The notes beneath the pieces are model-generated. The model was not told the DNA's origin, made no database searches, and was given only the letters and a program-made list of their open reading frames with translations. Position numbers and translations under genes: made by a program. From Anaeramoeba flamelloides (taxonomy: Eukaryota > Metamonada > Anaeramoebidae): a DNA stretch of 64,000 bases. The stretch lies in NCBI GenBank assembly GCA_027625915.1, contig JANTQA010000047.1, positions 13,144,001 to 13,208,000 of the forward strand, written 5' to 3'. This document shows, piece after piece, positions 10,899 to 21,084 of the stretch (its first letter is position 1; each line of letters begins with the position of its first letter).

Positions 10899-12724
10899 AT
10901 GAAAATACTCATATTCCTTAGTCTCTTTTTATGTTTGTCTCTATAATTTTTTTTGATCTTTTGTTGTGTATCCTTAGCCTTTTTTTATTTTTCAATCTGT
11001 GTTAATATTCTTTCAACTCTTTTCCCCACAAACAAACAAACAAACAAACACAAAATAAAAATGCAAATTAAATAGCTTTCTATTTGATTTCGTGTTCTGA
11101 TCATTGTGTGTTAAAATCAAAAGAGTTACCTCTTGGTGTTGTTGATCCACAAACCTATGATTATGTCGAATATTTAGAGGATGGAATTCGAGTTATTTCC
11201 TATCGAGACTCATCTGACTATGAGTACTATGTCCAAACACTGGACTCGGACGGGCTACGCGGTGAGCCTGTATGCTATTCATGCAGCCTCAAAAAAAATA
11301 TCGAGGGTTCTTCGATCACACACACAGGAGGATCTACCTTTTTTATCTCGTTTCTGGTACACAACTACGACAACGACGGAAACACGGGTGTTGCGGGGCA
11401 GCTATTGACGGCCAAGGCTGATGGGGGTATTGACTTGATTGGTGACGTAGTTGCCCTTTCAAACCAATGGGAGAATTGCTCTAAAAGTTGGAACAAGGCA
11501 AGCTGGTGCGAAACAACCAAATATTTGACTGTATCGTTTACTTCCAACGATCTTGGCTCAGTGGGTGTCCAAATGGTCAACTTGGGTCGTTACTACACCA
11601 CGCCTACCCTTGAAGGAGGCACTTTCACAATCAAAAATGAAGATGGGTACTATGACTATACCAAATATGCAGGAATCTCCTGTGATGGTGTCAATGGGAA
11701 ATTATTTGTTTCAACGGAAAATCGGGTGTCTGGAAAGCAATCTACAAATATTCTCGGGCAATTGTTTGACATCTCCGATTATGATGGAGAATTCCCTCAA
11801 ATTGGCGAAGACTTTGTCATATTCAATGGTTCTTCTAGTACGAAGGACAGTGAGCCAAGTTCTCTATATGTAGAGGATCAAATATATGTAACAGTTTTTC
11901 ATTCTGATTTTGACGAGGCACTGGACATTTATGTCCAAGCAGTTGATTGCTCAAATGACTTCCGAACACCTTCATTATTCGGTGATCTTTTCAAAGTGAA
12001 TCTAAATGAAAAGGCTGATACCTACCATTATGATTCGGTTGCCCATCTTGGAGGCTCAACCTTTGCTATAGCCTTTAGCGATGATTGGGATGATGGAAAA
12101 TCAGATATGGGTTTACAAACTACATATTACAAAAGTTATTATCGTATTTATCAAGTGAACGAGGCAAAAGACAATTTAGAGGTTCTTACGGAGCCAACGA
12201 AAATTAATAGCGAAAGTGTCGACAGAGATTTCCCAAATGTTTGTTTAATTGGATCAAATAGAATTGACTACTTTGACTATTCTGAAGAAAGCGGTTCCAT
12301 CAAGATCCATGAATATCAGGTTTATTGGAGAATTGAAAACCCAACCGTTAATCAAATCGAAGAATTTACAGTCGACGGTGAAACAGATTTCGATCTGGAT
12401 TTAAGTGGCGCCTTTACCACGAGTCAAGGGGGAACCTTTTCTTATGAATTGACACTTGAAGATGGTTCTGATTTACCCGATTGGTTTAAATATGATGATG
12501 ATAACTATCACCTTTCTGGTACACCTCCAAATGAAGGTATTAAATACACAATCTTGATCATCGCAACTGAAGACTTAGGTTCAGAATGCTCACAGCTGAG
12601 CCCCACAAACCAACAAACATTCACATTTGCCGTTACAGAGATCAAGAGTTATGGTTCGAATGACTCAGTTTTGATGAAAGTCAGTTCCCTATTGATGTTC
12701 TTAGTTTTATTTATTACTTTTTAA
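10899..12724 (+). CDS. Predicted GPI-anchored surface protein, propeller repeats plus CADG domain (paralogue B)
   Basis: Two exons, 10899-10932 and 11076-12724, with a 143-bp phase-1 intron at exactly the same codon as in paralogue A. The joined N-terminus reads MKILIFLSLFLSFYLISCS. The protein (about 560 residues) keeps the same order: signal peptide, about seven propeller-like repeats (YYVQTLDSDGLRGEP, GVAGQLLTAKADGG, VGVQMVNLG, ILGQLFDISDYDG, IYVQAVDCSND, YYRIYQVNEAK, YQVYWRIE), a cadherin-like dystroglycan-type domain (DLPDW...LSGTPPNE...ATEDLGSE), and a short hydrophobic C-terminal tail (SSLLMFLVLFITF) fitting a GPI signal. Cysteines near repeat boundaries are shared with paralogue A, suggesting disulfides in a secreted protein. 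The coding DNA is clearly richer in G and C than paralogue A, so the two have drifted in codon use. The function at the surface (adhesion, recognition) is inference from domains only. Confidence 0.85.
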
Positions 12725-12813
12725 TTTAATTTTGTTTGCATCTAACTTTTTGATATTTATTCTAATTATAAATGCATTTATTTTTTTATTAGATAATAAG
12801 GGATTGCAATTAT

Positions 12814-12816
12814 TAT

Positions 12817-12847
<31 letters not shown>

Positions 12848-12855
12848 CATATATA
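12814..12855. repeat. (TA)n / (TACATA)n microsatellite
   Basis: Eleven or so TA units followed by CATATA units, directly at the left border of a MITE. Confidence 0.9.
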
Positions 12856-13391
12856 ACTAAATCCCAAATTTTCGACACAATTAAAATAATTTAAAGAATA
12901 ACAATACTATAGTGTCATTAAATTTGGAAATAATTTTGATTTTATAAAAATATGAAAATCATTTTTTTGTCTTTTCGTTTTGTCTTGATTTTTTTTTTTC
13001 AATTACTTAATCTGTTCCGCAAGTTTGGAATATTTTTTTTCAATGATTGATTACAGGCTAAAGTTGAGTTTGTTAAATTGGACAATCACAGATAAGATTA
13101 GTTGATGGTATCTAACCATTTGATCGATAGATAATTGTTGGAAAAATTTTTAACAAACTTTTCCAATATAATTTTTTGGTTGAGCTTATTTCATTATTTT
13201 GGACACAGAGATTTGAATTTTTTCGTTTTATATTTATTTTATTTGGATCAAAATGGTTATATATCAAAAAATTAATACCAAGTCACTTAAATGTGGTTTA
13301 ATATTAGGTTTGGAAAAATAAAAATAAATTGTGATTTTTTTTCAAATGATTTTTGATTTTGGTAGTTCTCAAATTTTGAATTGGGGTTTAT
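12852..13391 (+). mobile_element. MITE family with AAACTAAAATTCAAAATTTT ends, diverged copy
   Basis: About 540 bp. The left half aligns well by eye with copies at 29852 and 41803 (for example AAATATGAAAATCATTTTTT and GTATCTAACCATTTGATCGA). The right half has drifted but still ends CAAATTTTGAATTGGGGTTTA. No coding capacity. Confidence 0.7.
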
Positions 13392-16300
13392 TGATCACTT
13401 AGATCCTCAAATATCCTATTTTTCTTTGTAATGAAAATTTTCTTTTGAATTATTAGAAAAGAATCCTAGAAATAGAATTTATAAAAAATAATCTTAGAAA
13501 GTAAAATTTAGAGTAAAAAATTTCATAAGTTATTATATTATAAAAAAAATAACAAGAAAATTTTTTTGATACATTTTAAAAAAAATTCTTGATTCTTGTG
13601 ATTTTATTCTTTTTCAATCAATTTTTTTTTTTTTTATTAAAAAGTTTATCTAAACATCAAACACTTCTTAGTTTTAATGATTAAAACACATCATACTTTA
13701 CTGTAAATTTTTTTGGGGCCCTTTACAGACTATAATTACCTAAAATACTTGATTAAATAATTTATTCATTACAAAAGTTATTTTGACATCACATAGAAAA
13801 TTTTCTTTATCTATTGATTCTCATTTCAATATCAATAGATGTATATTTGATCATAAATAATAAACAATAAAAAAATATATAAATTAAATTTAAAATGAGA
13901 AATTATATTATTTTTCATTGTAAAATTTGGAAATTTTTTCAACAAGATTTTTTTCAAAATTTAAATTGTTGTGGACAATAGTTCTTGTCAAATTAATATT
14001 TGATTTTTTTTTATAAATTTTAACTATTTTTTTAAATTTTTTACTTTTTTAAAATCTAGACTTAAAATACAAAATATTCTTGAATACAATTCGATAGATC
14101 AAAATATAATATTTTCAAAGATATGGATCGGTTTGGATTGGAAAAATCTAAATATCGCAAATATATTATTGAAATTTTTACCCATAATAAAATTCAAAAA
14201 AGAAAATTTGGTTTTGGAGATTATTTTATTATATTGGAATAATATTTAAAAGTTATTGGACATATTTTTTTAAAAAAAAATAGGGTTGATTATATTAATA
14301 TATTAAAAAGTTTTTATTTAATAAATTACAATATATTAAATGAAATTCTTTTATAATTCTTATTTTATTTGTTTTATCAATTATTTTTTATTACTTAAAT
14401 TAAGATTTTGGAAAATTATCCATATTAAACCTATAATTTTTTCTTAAAAACATGAATTTAATATTTCTATTCAATAAATATTCATCGAAATTTAGTCTAT
14501 CAAATATATATATATATATATAATTTCCTAGTTTTATTGTTTATTAAAAATTTTCGTTATGCTAATTTTATCAATTTTTAAGATTATTATTATTTATGAT
14601 AGAACAATAAAGTTTGGACACTTTTCTTTAAAAAAGCAAAAGTATAGATATTTTTTCAAAATATAAAATATTTAAGTTTTTATTTAAATATTTATTAAGA
14701 ATGAAAGAAGCCTTTAAAGAATATGAAATAATTATAGTAAAAAAATAAATTACATATAGACCATAAAACTTTTAATTGTAAGTTATGTGTCAAGATTCTT
14801 GATGTGTTATTATTAAATCTAAATGGTATTTTTATTATTTCTAATTTGGTTATTAGTAATTAATAAATTGATATAATATTTAATTAAAGATTGGGAAAAC
14901 CATTTTTTTGTCATTTTCTCGTTCAAAAATATAGAAAGAAAATATATTATTTATCAAGTTATAACTACTTAAAATGACAAACTTCAAATAAAACAACATG
15001 TTATTTATTTATTGTTTTTAATAAACTCCCTTTCACTCAAAGCGGTACAGCCAACACTGAAGAATTCACTTTATTTTTCAGAATCGACCTAAAGTGGATA
15101 TTTGAGAAATACAAAAAAATATAAACTTCGTATTAGAGTCAATAATCATAAAATAAAAGTTTGAATAAACCATAAAATTCATAAATTTAAAAAAAAAATG
15201 TTAAAAAATTTTTGGGCACCTTCGTTGGAACATCTCGTAAAAAATTTCTCAATTTCTTGAGGAAAATCAAAATTATTGAGAATAAGATTTTTTACTTGTA
15301 AATACATGTATTTTAGAAGAAAATACAAAGCCTCGCTTTTCTTAATGTTAATATGGAGTTTCAAACATTTATTTTTCAAATTTAATTTTAAAAACAAAGA
15401 AAAAAGAAAAAAAGAAAAAGAAAAAAGAAAAATACAAAAAAAAATACTAAATGAGAAAAAACGATTTTGATCTACAACTTGAAATTTTATTTTGAAGAAT
15501 AATGAATTAAATTCATAGAATATATTCAATTTCTTAAATAAAACTGTCCCTTTTTGACTAAAAAAGAGATAATAATAAATCGACATATTGAATAAATGGG
15601 CAAGTAAATTTAATTCTATTTAATTCCCAGGGATTTTTTTTTTGAAGGTTGTGTGTCAATATATTGACTTTTTGTGAGATATTTTTAATATCCAATTTAA
15701 TTTTCCTATTTTGAAATTATTAAAATTATAACATAGTATCTTTTGAATTATCTGAAATTAATTATCCTTTTGTTTTTCTTTTTTCCATTTTTCTCTTTGA
15801 GTTTATTCTTTCAGAAAGATTATGTGGGCAATTGAATGGATAAAATAATCATTAAAAACGGGTTAAATTAGTTTAAAAAAAAAATCTTAAAATTGACAAG
15901 GAATTTTCACAAAACAACTTACTTTCATTGTTTTGGTAGAATTTCTACTTTCAAATCTCAAAAAAAAAAAAAAAAACAATCTTAAAATTCCTCAATTGTT
16001 CTAGATAAGTTGAAAATTCAAATCTAAATCGATAAAACTGAAAAAAAAATAAATTTTTTTTAGAAGAGTAACGAAATTGTTTTCAAAAATTCAAAAGATC
16101 ACAAAATATTTTTTTTTTAATTACTTGTCAAAAAAAAAAAATTATAAAAAAAATTTATTTATTATAAAAAACTAAAAAAAAATAAGTTGCTAAAATTCTG
16201 TATTTTCTGTTTTATTCTTGTAATTTTTTATAAAAAAATCTATTTTTTCATTTTTATTTTTTTTTTTACTTATTATCAAAACCAATGGTAAGGTTTATAT

Positions 16301-18388
16301 CTAAATAATTGGTATAATTTGAATTACAAAACCAATATTTTTTTTAAAAAACTATACAATAAGAAGAACAAAATCACTCAAAAATTATTTTTTCAAGATG
16401 GTTTTTGTAATATTATTTTTATTGTAGAACTTAAAGAAGTATTCAAAATTTAATTTTTAATCAAGTAAAAATAAAAAAAGATTTCATAAAATGTGATTTT
16501 ATTTTTTTTTTTTTTTTTTTTTGTTTTTAAATAATTCTTATGATACGATGATTTTATTATTAATTTGGAAGATATTAGATTGATTATTTTAAAAGAAACA
16601 AAATGTTTTTTTTTATTTCAAAATTATTATTATTGATTAAATGAAAAAAATGAAAAAATATCTAATTGATATATTTATTGTGTGGTGTTTAATAGTCTAC
16701 ATTTTCTTAAATATTGTATATAATTTCTAATTCTTCTTTTTATTTCAATTTAGTATTGTTTACAAAAGAAACTAATTTAGATGAAGAAAATTTTAGAAAG
16801 GAATAGGAATGGGTAAAAAATGTATTTTTGAGTAAATTAGAAAAAAGAAATGATTAAAAATTATAAATTAACTAAACAGGAAAAATTAATTTGTGCTAAT
16901 AATTGACATTTTATTTTCGTTATAAAAGTTGTTAAATTCCAATTATCCCACTCTCGATAAAAGTTCACAGTATGTCAGAATTTTGTAGAAACTTTTTAAT
17001 TTTTATTTTTTTTTTAATTTACACATAAGCTTGTTTTTTTTCATGAAAAATATTCAATTTAATATTTTTTTTTTTTTGTTTTTTTGTTACCCAATTTTTA
17101 TTCTAGAAATAACCAATATTTTAAAGTATTTAGTATTTTTTTGATGTTTATAAATTTATTAAATGTAAATAATGCGAAAATTTACCTTTTATTTCCAGAT
17201 GACTTTCACCAACAAATTTATATGGGGTTTATAAAAGTTAACTTTATATAAAACTTTTATCATAAACCATCTTTCATAATAATTGGCCGATTAAAAATCA
17301 AATTTTAATTAAAAATATTTTTCCTAATTGAAGTTATCTATTATAATATAAAAATTTAGATTTTAATATTCAATAATAAACTCACGAGATATTTATTTTT
17401 TATCTAAAAATAAAAGAAAAAAAAATAAAAAAAAGAGTTAAAAAAAATTGGGTCATTTATTTTGAAAGAAGCATTACATAAAAAATAGAAAATTTAAAAA
17501 ATTTATAAAACCCATTTATTGATTTTCCTTCCATTTTAATAACTAAATCTAATCTCTTTTTCATATTTGAAACCAAATTTTTCATTAATCCATCGGTTAC
17601 TTCTTTCAAATTTTTCATTTTCATTTTCCATTTTAACAAAACACTATTGAAAAAATAAAAAAGAGAAAAAATGATTTATTTGCAAACTTTTCATTGTGAG
17701 AGGAAAAACTTCAAAACGATACAAAAGCAATTCATTATTCAAATGTAAGATGGGCAATTTATTATGAAATTTAGTTTACGTACAATATTTTTTCAATAAT
17801 AAACAATAAAATAAATAAAAAATAGGACTTTAAACCCAACAATATATTAATACTGAAGTTGGGTTTTAATCACAAATTAAATCATTACAATGGTGGCTTC
17901 CCTCTTATAATATCTTTTCATTATTATTGTTATTTTATAAACAATTTAAAACAAATTCCTTTTTATAAATGATCATCTATCAAAAGATTCAAAACAAGAA
18001 TTTTTGGTAAAAAAGCGATAATTGAAAATCTCATTTGAAAAGAGTTTAAATAACTCTAAATTAAAACTTGAAAGGTCTAGTTAAGGTAAATATTCGCCAC
18101 CATGTTTAACAATATTGTAAAAAATTACAAATTTTAATTGAGGGTTTTTTAAACAATATTTTTATTGAGCCTTATATCAATTCTGAATTTACATGCAAAT
18201 AATGTTCAGATATAAAATTGTTATAAATTCTTTTACCAAAAGCTATCAATTCTCTCTTTTAAGTGTTTTTTTTTTTTTTTTTTGATTTTTTTTATCAAAT
18301 TAACAAAAAACACTAAGCAAAAAATTCTAAAGTATTATAACAAATAAAAATAAAAAATAAAATTGTTTAAAATTTTAAATTTTGCTTT
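13392..18388. other. Gene desert
   Basis: 5 kb of extremely AT-rich DNA with many homopolymer runs. Open frames at 15179-15586 (minus), 15276-15470 (plus) and 17457-17639 (minus) are Lys/Phe/Asn-rich products of low-complexity sequence and overlap each other; none looks like a protein. One clear small hairpin lies at 17832-17866. Confidence 0.5.
17832..17866. other. Short perfect hairpin
   Basis: AAACCCAAC (17832-17840) and GTTGGGTTT (17858-17866) form a 9-bp perfect stem with a 17-base loop. It stands out in this AT-rich desert. The role is unknown; it may be the end of a decayed element. Confidence 0.5.
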
Positions 18389-18392
18389 TTAA

Positions 18393-19136
18393 GGGATTAG
18401 CGTCTACCAAGGAGAAGCCTAGGATCAAAGTATGTTGTTATTGGACCCAACCACATTATTGTTACATGGTTGAAATGTCTCTAAAAAATCGATTGCAAAG
18501 TAGTAATATTTGTTGATCTCATCAATTAAAAATGATCTATGTATTAGTAAAAACCCCAGCAAATTCAGATTAAAATCTGCATTTCGCCATAAATTTAAAG
18601 ATTGAATTATCAATATTCAGACTAAAAAGTCATAAAATATCTTTCTTAAATTTGTGGCGAAATGTAGATTAGTTACTAAAAATTCGTTTTTTTTAAAAAT
18701 TAAATAATTAACGAATAAAGTTTTTTGACAAATTATTTCTCAAATCATGGAAATATATTGATGCTACAAGTAGACTTATCAAAAGCAAACAAAACTAATC
18801 AGTCTTTGTACTTTTATGTTGATGATTATTGAGTTAATCTTTGAAATTTCAAAAATTCTAAAAATAGTTACTTTTGAAAGTTCTAAATCTAAATTATTAA
18901 ATACCAGAATACAATTATTTTGGGTTTCTATTTTTAGATTTGGAAAAGGAATAAAAAAAAAATTTCTAAACGAAACTTTTTTAATTGTGATCATTAGTAA
19001 AAAATGTAATAATTAATTGTGCAATAAGATTTATAATAGATTTTTTAGAGCTATTTGAGCCATGGTGCACTAATATCATTTACACCCAATTACAACATAC
19101 TTTGATTATAGAGAAATCTATGGTAACGCTAATCCC
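18393..19136. mobile_element. TTAA-flanked foldback DNA transposon (piggyBac-like signature), non-autonomous
   Basis: 744 bp between TTAA at 18389-18392 and TTAA at 19137-19140. The ends are inverted: GGGATTAGCGTCTACCA on the left and, on the right, the complement of GGGATTAGCGTTACCA. Similarity continues inward for over 100 bp (ATCAAAGTATGTTGT, then CTCTAAAAAATC). TTAA duplication with ends starting in three G/C bases is the signature of piggyBac-type elements (established for the family). Assignment here rests on ends only, as no transposase is encoded. A second inverted repeat (CATTTCGCCATAAATTTAAAG near 18580 and its complement near 18660) is nested in the left half. Confidence 0.75.
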
Positions 19137-19140
19137 TTAA

Positions 19141-19488
19141 GAGAAATAAAAAAAAAAAAAAAAAAAATCATTAATACTTTTTGAAAAAATATTCTACGTA
19201 AACAATAAAATGAATTGTTCCAGAAATAACTCCATCTATTATTTCTTAGAAAATTTTATTTTAAATAATCTTTTATGTTAAAATTTCTGTTTATTTCAAT
19301 TAAGAATAATAAGACGAATAAAATGGGAGATCTGGTGTTGGTGGTGAAAAAAAAAAATAAATAAAAATAAAAGGAAATATCAGTATTTAATAAAAAGAGT
19401 CTAAAAAAAAAAGATAAAGAGGAAGTATTTTTGTTTGTTTGAAAAAAAAAAAAAAAAAAAATACAAAAACCAAATTTTATATCCTGAT
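19141..19488. other. 3' flank of the BTB-BACK gene
   Basis: AT-rich 3' region of the minus-strand gene, with two long A runs. An open frame on the minus strand here (19256-19555) is Phe-rich low complexity and overlaps the gene end out of frame. Confidence 0.5.
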
Positions 19489-21084
19489 TTAGATGTGTGA
19501 AACATAAGAAATTGCGTTTGAAATTATTTTTCGCCCGTCTGAATTGGTGTTCCATCTTTTATCGTTGCGTAAAATGGCATCTGAGGTGGGCAACAAATTG
19601 AGAATCGCAAGCCTTCCATTGTTTTCTGATTCCTGCTTCCTGATTACTATTAGGGGTGTTTGGTCGTCCCACTCTGCAATTACTTGGGATCTCTGTGGTA
19701 TGGGCTCGATGGTAACGCGGAAAGAATGTATTCCGCCGTCCCAAGATTTTACCCCTTTCATTAATGGGTGGGAGGGGAAGTTTACTTTGCCTAAATGTCC
19801 TCTGTCCCCCTTTTTAAAAACTCCCTTTTTGACGGGCAGGATTGGAGATTCTGCGATGGCGCCTTCGAGCTTCCCTGCGAATTTTTTTTGGTGCGAGAGA
19901 GAAGCAACTGAACAAATGACGATGCCTCCTCCAAGCTTCCAGTATTCGCCCAGCGCATTGCCTAATTCTTCTGGGTTCTGGTAATTCGAGGTTGAGAAGA
20001 TAAATACGCCTTGGTATTGCTGGAGTACCTCAAGTGTAATATTTTCCTCATTGGGGTTTTTCACAGTGACATTTCTCACCTGCCCAGAGGTTAAGGAATT
20101 GGTAATGTCAGCCAAGTCCCGTTTTTTGGTTTGGACGGTAATCAATAGGATTTGTTTTTTTGAAGAGAGCAATCTGCGTTGCTTCAGGATCGGGTTGCTA
20201 TTCTCTTCATCCTCGATCGCCAGATTTTTATTTGTTTTCTTCACTTCAGCTTCGATGACTCTTTCGTCATAATTCCTTTTGCGTTGGCTATTTTTATTTT
20301 TGTTGCTTCTGTTGCTACTGCTACTGCTGCTACTGCTGCTGGATGAAAATCCAAGACTCAACAAATCAAGTATTTCTTCGTTTGTCCATAATTTACAATT
20401 TCTTATTTCAGGTAGGTTTTTTAAATTGATCTCATTGAACCGAATCAAATCTCTCACTTGGTTGAACAGTAATAGGGAATTGTTGTCGCTAAAGCCCTTT
20501 TTCTTAAATTGTTTGAATTCAAAGAGACGATGGACAATTGTCATTTGATCGGTTCCTTCCTGATTTAAGAGATTGACAAAATGGTAAAGCTTTGTCAGTG
20601 GCAGGCTATTAAATACGCCCTTCTTTGTTAAAAAGTCCTCGGCGTTTTCCAGGATCATTGACTTGACTTTCTTTTCAAATGACGGTATACCCGATTTTTG
20701 ACTCAAATCAAACAATTCGAGACACATTTCAGTCGTTAGTTTGTCCATTAAACTGCTAACACAGCACATTTCCAGCTCGGTGCATTCAAATTCTGCGGCA
20801 AATTGGAAGGTTAGCGGCAAGGCATGAGAAGTGATCTTAAATTCCTTTGTGTAAAGAAACTTTAGCACCTCTTTGATGCATTGCTCAGTATAGTTTGTAA
20901 GATCCAAGATCTTTTTGTCCTCCGTTATTCGGTACAATTTTTCAGAAGATAAGGATAAGATTAACTTGTGTGCAGAAACTAATTTTGCTTCTTTGCCAAC
21001 CTTGAGCTTGAGATCCGAAAATTGGTTTGACAAATATAATTTTCGTATTGTTTGGTTGAATGTTTTGATTTTTTTTGTTGTCAT
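19489..21084 (-). CDS. BTB-BACK protein fused to a glutamine-amidotransferase-like domain
   Basis: 531 residues, single exon. I start at the ATG at 21084; the frame stays open upstream but only from a non-ATG codon. Residues about 5-105 are a BTB/POZ fold (SNQFSDLKLKVGKE...SAHKLILSLSSEKL...VLKFLYTKEF). Residues about 105-190 fit BACK (CLELFDLSQKSGIPSFEKKV), the usual arrangement in cullin-3 substrate adaptors. A poly-Ser run at about 246-257, encoded by mixed Ser codons, and a basic patch (NKNSQRKRN) separate it from residues about 305-531. That part begins KKQILLITVQTKKRD and has GVFIFSTSNYQNPEELG, EYWKLGGGIVICS, HPLMKGVKSWDGGIHSFR and GRLAILNLLPTSDAI. It resembles class-I glutamine-amidotransferase-like domains seen in bacterial extracellular and planctomycete-type proteins. 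I see no Cys-His-Glu triad at the nucleophile turn, so binding rather than catalysis is likely. The gene is visibly GC-richer than its surroundings. Confidence 0.85.
   Translation of the reverse strand: MTTKKIKTFNQTIRKLYLSNQFSDLKLKVGKEAKLVSAHKLILSLSSEKLYRITEDKKILDLTNYTEQCIKEVLKFLYTKEFKITSHALPLTFQFAAEFECTELEMCCVSSLMDKLTTEMCLELFDLSQKSGIPSFEKKVKSMILENAEDFLTKKGVFNSLPLTKLYHFVNLLNQEGTDQMTIVHRLFEFKQFKKKGFSDNNSLLLFNQVRDLIRFNEINLKNLPEIRNCKLWTNEEILDLLSLGFSSSSSSSSSSSNRSNKNKNSQRKRNYDERVIEAEVKKTNKNLAIEDEENSNPILKQRRLLSSKKQILLITVQTKKRDLADITNSLTSGQVRNVTVKNPNEENITLEVLQQYQGVFIFSTSNYQNPEELGNALGEYWKLGGGIVICSVASLSHQKKFAGKLEGAIAESPILPVKKGVFKKGDRGHLGKVNFPSHPLMKGVKSWDGGIHSFRVTIEPIPQRSQVIAEWDDQTPLIVIRKQESENNGRLAILNLLPTSDAILRNDKRWNTNSDGRKIISNAISYVSHI

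Noticed and set aside
15179-15586. 135-codon minus-strand frame with membrane-like Phe/Leu runs
   Set aside because: Low-complexity composition from T-rich DNA and overlaps an equally open Lys-rich frame on the other strand.
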